From contig NC_052393.1 in NCBI RefSeq assembly GCF_009389715.1, forward strand, positions 6,510,001 through 6,574,000: 64,000 nucleotides of DNA. The letters run 5' to 3'. The notes below the pieces were generated by a model, which searched no databases, had not been told where the DNA came from, and saw nothing but the letters and a program-made list of their open reading frames with translations. Origin of the DNA: Phoenix dactylifera. Lineage: Eukaryota > Streptophyta > Magnoliopsida > Arecales > Arecaceae. Within the stretch, counting starts at the first letter, position 1. The number at the start of each line of letters is the position of its first letter. Made by a program: the position numbers and the translations under genes. Below, one piece after another: positions 61,938 through 64,000 of this stretch.

Positions 61938-64000
61938 GCCTAATTTCTTTAATTGTTAAATTGAATACCTAGGTCTCTTAGAAACAAACCAACTAGCTAA
62001 TTTAAACCACTCCCATAAGTTAAGAACGGCTTGGCTTCGTGTGGCATAGCAGCACTTTGGTTGCTGAAGAGACTTTTACGAAAGTAACGGCTGGCCCTCA
62101 CAGAATCCGACAGCATGCATTAATCCTCCAACTGCAAGCAAATTAGCAGAAGGAAGTAAGGCATCCAATCCAAATCACCTTTTGTCGTGTCTATATAATG
62201 CTCTATTTCATGCAATCCAGAAGCAAGAGCTTTTGCCACCCTCCCTTTGAAATCTCCACCATCGTGGGCAGTCCAGGTGAAGGCATGTCAGCAACTTTTC
62301 CTGTTGGAGGCACCACCATGGGCAGTCCAGGTGGAGGCATGCCTGCTTCCTCTGCAGGGGATGCAGGGGACACCCCCGCCATACTTCTTGACAAGGATTT
62401 CCTCAAAAAGTTCCGCGTTATGGACGATGCTATACGGCATGACAACTTGCGGGAGCTCCTGAAGCATGTTGAGGGACCTGTGAACCTATCGGGGGACCCG
62501 TTGCTCAGCGTGGTGATCGCCTGCGGGGAAGAGCAAGCTCGCGATCAAGCTGTTGGCGAACATGCCACCGGAGAAACTAATGGACAAGAATTTTAATGAC
62601 GACACAGCCCTCCATGTGGCGGTGGAGGAGGGAGATGAGAGGGTGGTGGAGGCATTGGTCAAAAAGAATACCACCCAGCTCAACCTGCTCGGGCTAAGAA
62701 CAAGCAGAAGGAGATCCCGCTGCACAAGGCCGCGCTGTTCGGACAGAGCCGAATCTTCTGGAACCTGGTGAGGCACGGGCACTGCAGCGACGTGTTTGCA
62801 TTGAAGGAGAACGGCGACAAACATCTTGCATTGTGCCATCGTGAGCAAGGCACCCGGTTCGTACCAATACCATGCATTTTTTTTTTTTTTTTTGAGCAAA
62901 GTACCATCTCTCTGATAAAGTACTACGGGCAACTTTATCTTTAAGTTTTTTTTTTTGGTACATCTTTATCTTTAAGTTCATACTTGTTTTTTTCTATCAA
63001 GTTTTCGGCATGGATTTTAGAGCGAAAAGAAAATTCTTCACTTTACTTTCAGTGTAAAGCTGTTGAACCTCCATCAGTCATATAATCTATGCTTCTTTTT
63101 TTTTTTGATGGTAATATAATCCATGCTTTTTAAGAAGCACAATACTTTTTATTAGAGATTCGGCACCACTCATTGCTTGTTCCTGTACATGTTTTGTAGA
63201 GCTGGCATTGGAGATAGCAACAAAGTATCAAAACTGATGTCTCGTCGGAATACAAAGGCTGTCACACCTTTACAGCTAATGGTGACCATTCCGGAGGCAT
63301 TTCCAAGCCAATCTGAGCTTGGGCCTCTTGAATCCCTCATCTATGAATGTTAGCACTCTACTCTCTCTTTTTCCTATTTGTAGTGGTTTAGAGAGAAAAT
63401 AGAAGTCTCTGATTTTAATGTGATATTGAAAATTAATTGCGCTATCATATTCTCCTTTCCGATCGATTACCTAAAAAAGAACCTTGATGCGAACATTCAT
63501 TGCAGAGTTCCGAACAAAACCATCGTATATTAGTTCATAAATAACCTTTCCAATTTTTAACACACAATATCAACAATATCTAATTTCAGAACCTATTATC
63601 ACTTGCTTTTTTTTTGAGAAAACAAACCCTATCATCATTGGCTTATCTCTTTGAGCAAGCTAGCACAACTGCTCCAAATGTTCCAATTGTTCCACAAATC
63701 CTCTACGCCCCCTCTCCTCCAGTATTCCCTGGTACTTGGGTGCTGTACTGTAAGCCTCAGGAAGACTGAGCACCATCACCCAAAAACCATAAGATATGAT
63801 AAATTAAGAAATGGTATAGGTAAAGAATTTCTAAGAAATGGCACTAGGTAAAAAATTATACAAATAAAATCGATTTATTTACCTATAGATTTACTTGTTT
63901 TGTTTTGTACAATCATGTCATAAGCCATTACTTACTGTCGATCCTAACTATGGTGGGATTTATGAAACATGTCATAGCTTAGCATATACCTTAGTCCCAT
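61938..64000 (+). pseudogene. Segmental duplicate of the ankyrin/PGG gene, decayed; runs off the window
   Basis: It matches 49031-50770 closely through promoter (here a better TATATAA near 62190), exon 1, intron 1, exon 2 and intron 2. The original start codon is GTG at 62264-62266, but a local duplication supplies another ATG at 62318. An extra G in the run 62525-62528 shifts the frame after SVVIACG, ending at 62596. More small indels follow near 62690 and 62820. Exon 2 has lost one base, giving an in-frame TGA at 63235-63237. Intron 1 is longer by about 200 bases (62876-63120, with T runs). The splice sites AG at about 63199 and GT at about 63349 survive. It cannot encode the full protein unless the indels are assembly errors. 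Confidence 0.88.

Noticed and set aside
61502-61972. Gly/Arg-rich ORFs in three frames
   Set aside because: They are products of the G-rich tandem repeat.
1-64000. tRNA, rRNA, CRISPR, virus or plasmid features
   Set aside because: None could be supported by reading the sequence. TGGTATCAGAGC motifs are retroelement primer-binding sites, not tRNA genes.

Overview
This is plant nuclear DNA. Genes have many spliceosomal introns with GT-AG borders. Long AT-rich intergenic stretches are packed with microsatellites, LINE tails, small LTR elements (TRIMs), hAT and CACTA elements. The very GC-rich open frames of the AHL and C2H2 genes beside AT-rich introns suggest a monocot. A palm-like genome is my best guess, but that is inference from overall texture and was not tested.

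Layout. 0-7.7 kb: intergenic, with an LTR-retrotransposon remnant, a 5'-truncated LINE with target-site duplications (TSDs), long (TA)n tracts and a diverged tandem duplication. 7.77-13.66 kb (+): a nine-exon gene for a plastid-type CPBP/CAAX-protease-like membrane protein, with a LINE relic in its largest intron. 16.6-17.2 kb (-): a single-exon SUPERMAN-type C2H2 zinc-finger repressor with a GA-rich tract in its promoter. 17.6-18.0 kb: an intact-looking TRIM. 18-32 kb: gene-poor, with a LINE 3' end, a second TRIM copy in reverse, a GC-rich island and an AT-rich block. 32.89-33.79 kb (+): an intact intronless AT-hook (AHL) gene behind a cluster of telo-box motifs. 38.58-41.22 kb: a non-autonomous hAT element with a perfect 8-bp TSD. 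It contains a compound four-LTR TRIM with its own perfect 5-bp TSD. 41.34-42.09 kb (-): a decayed HIPP (HMA-domain) pseudogene. 42.4-42.8 kb: a third TRIM copy. 43.29-47.66 kb: a putative solo LTR carrying a 36-bp minisatellite and a nested transposon. 49.37-55.19 kb (+): a seven-exon ankyrin-repeat/PGG membrane protein gene. 56.31-57.68 kb: a small CACTA element. 60.1-60.9 kb: the 5' end of a second AHL-type gene, broken at its AT-hook by a transposon. 61.94 kb to the window end: a pseudogenised segmental copy of the ankyrin gene, joined directly to the interior of that transposon.

Four genes look functional: the CPBP protein, the C2H2 factor, AHL and ankyrin-PGG. They are unrelated and do not form a pathway. 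The strongest signals beyond genes are the nested, TSD-verified mobile elements and the rearrangement linking transposon, broken AHL gene and ankyrin duplicate. I saw no RNA genes, CRISPR arrays or prokaryotic features.
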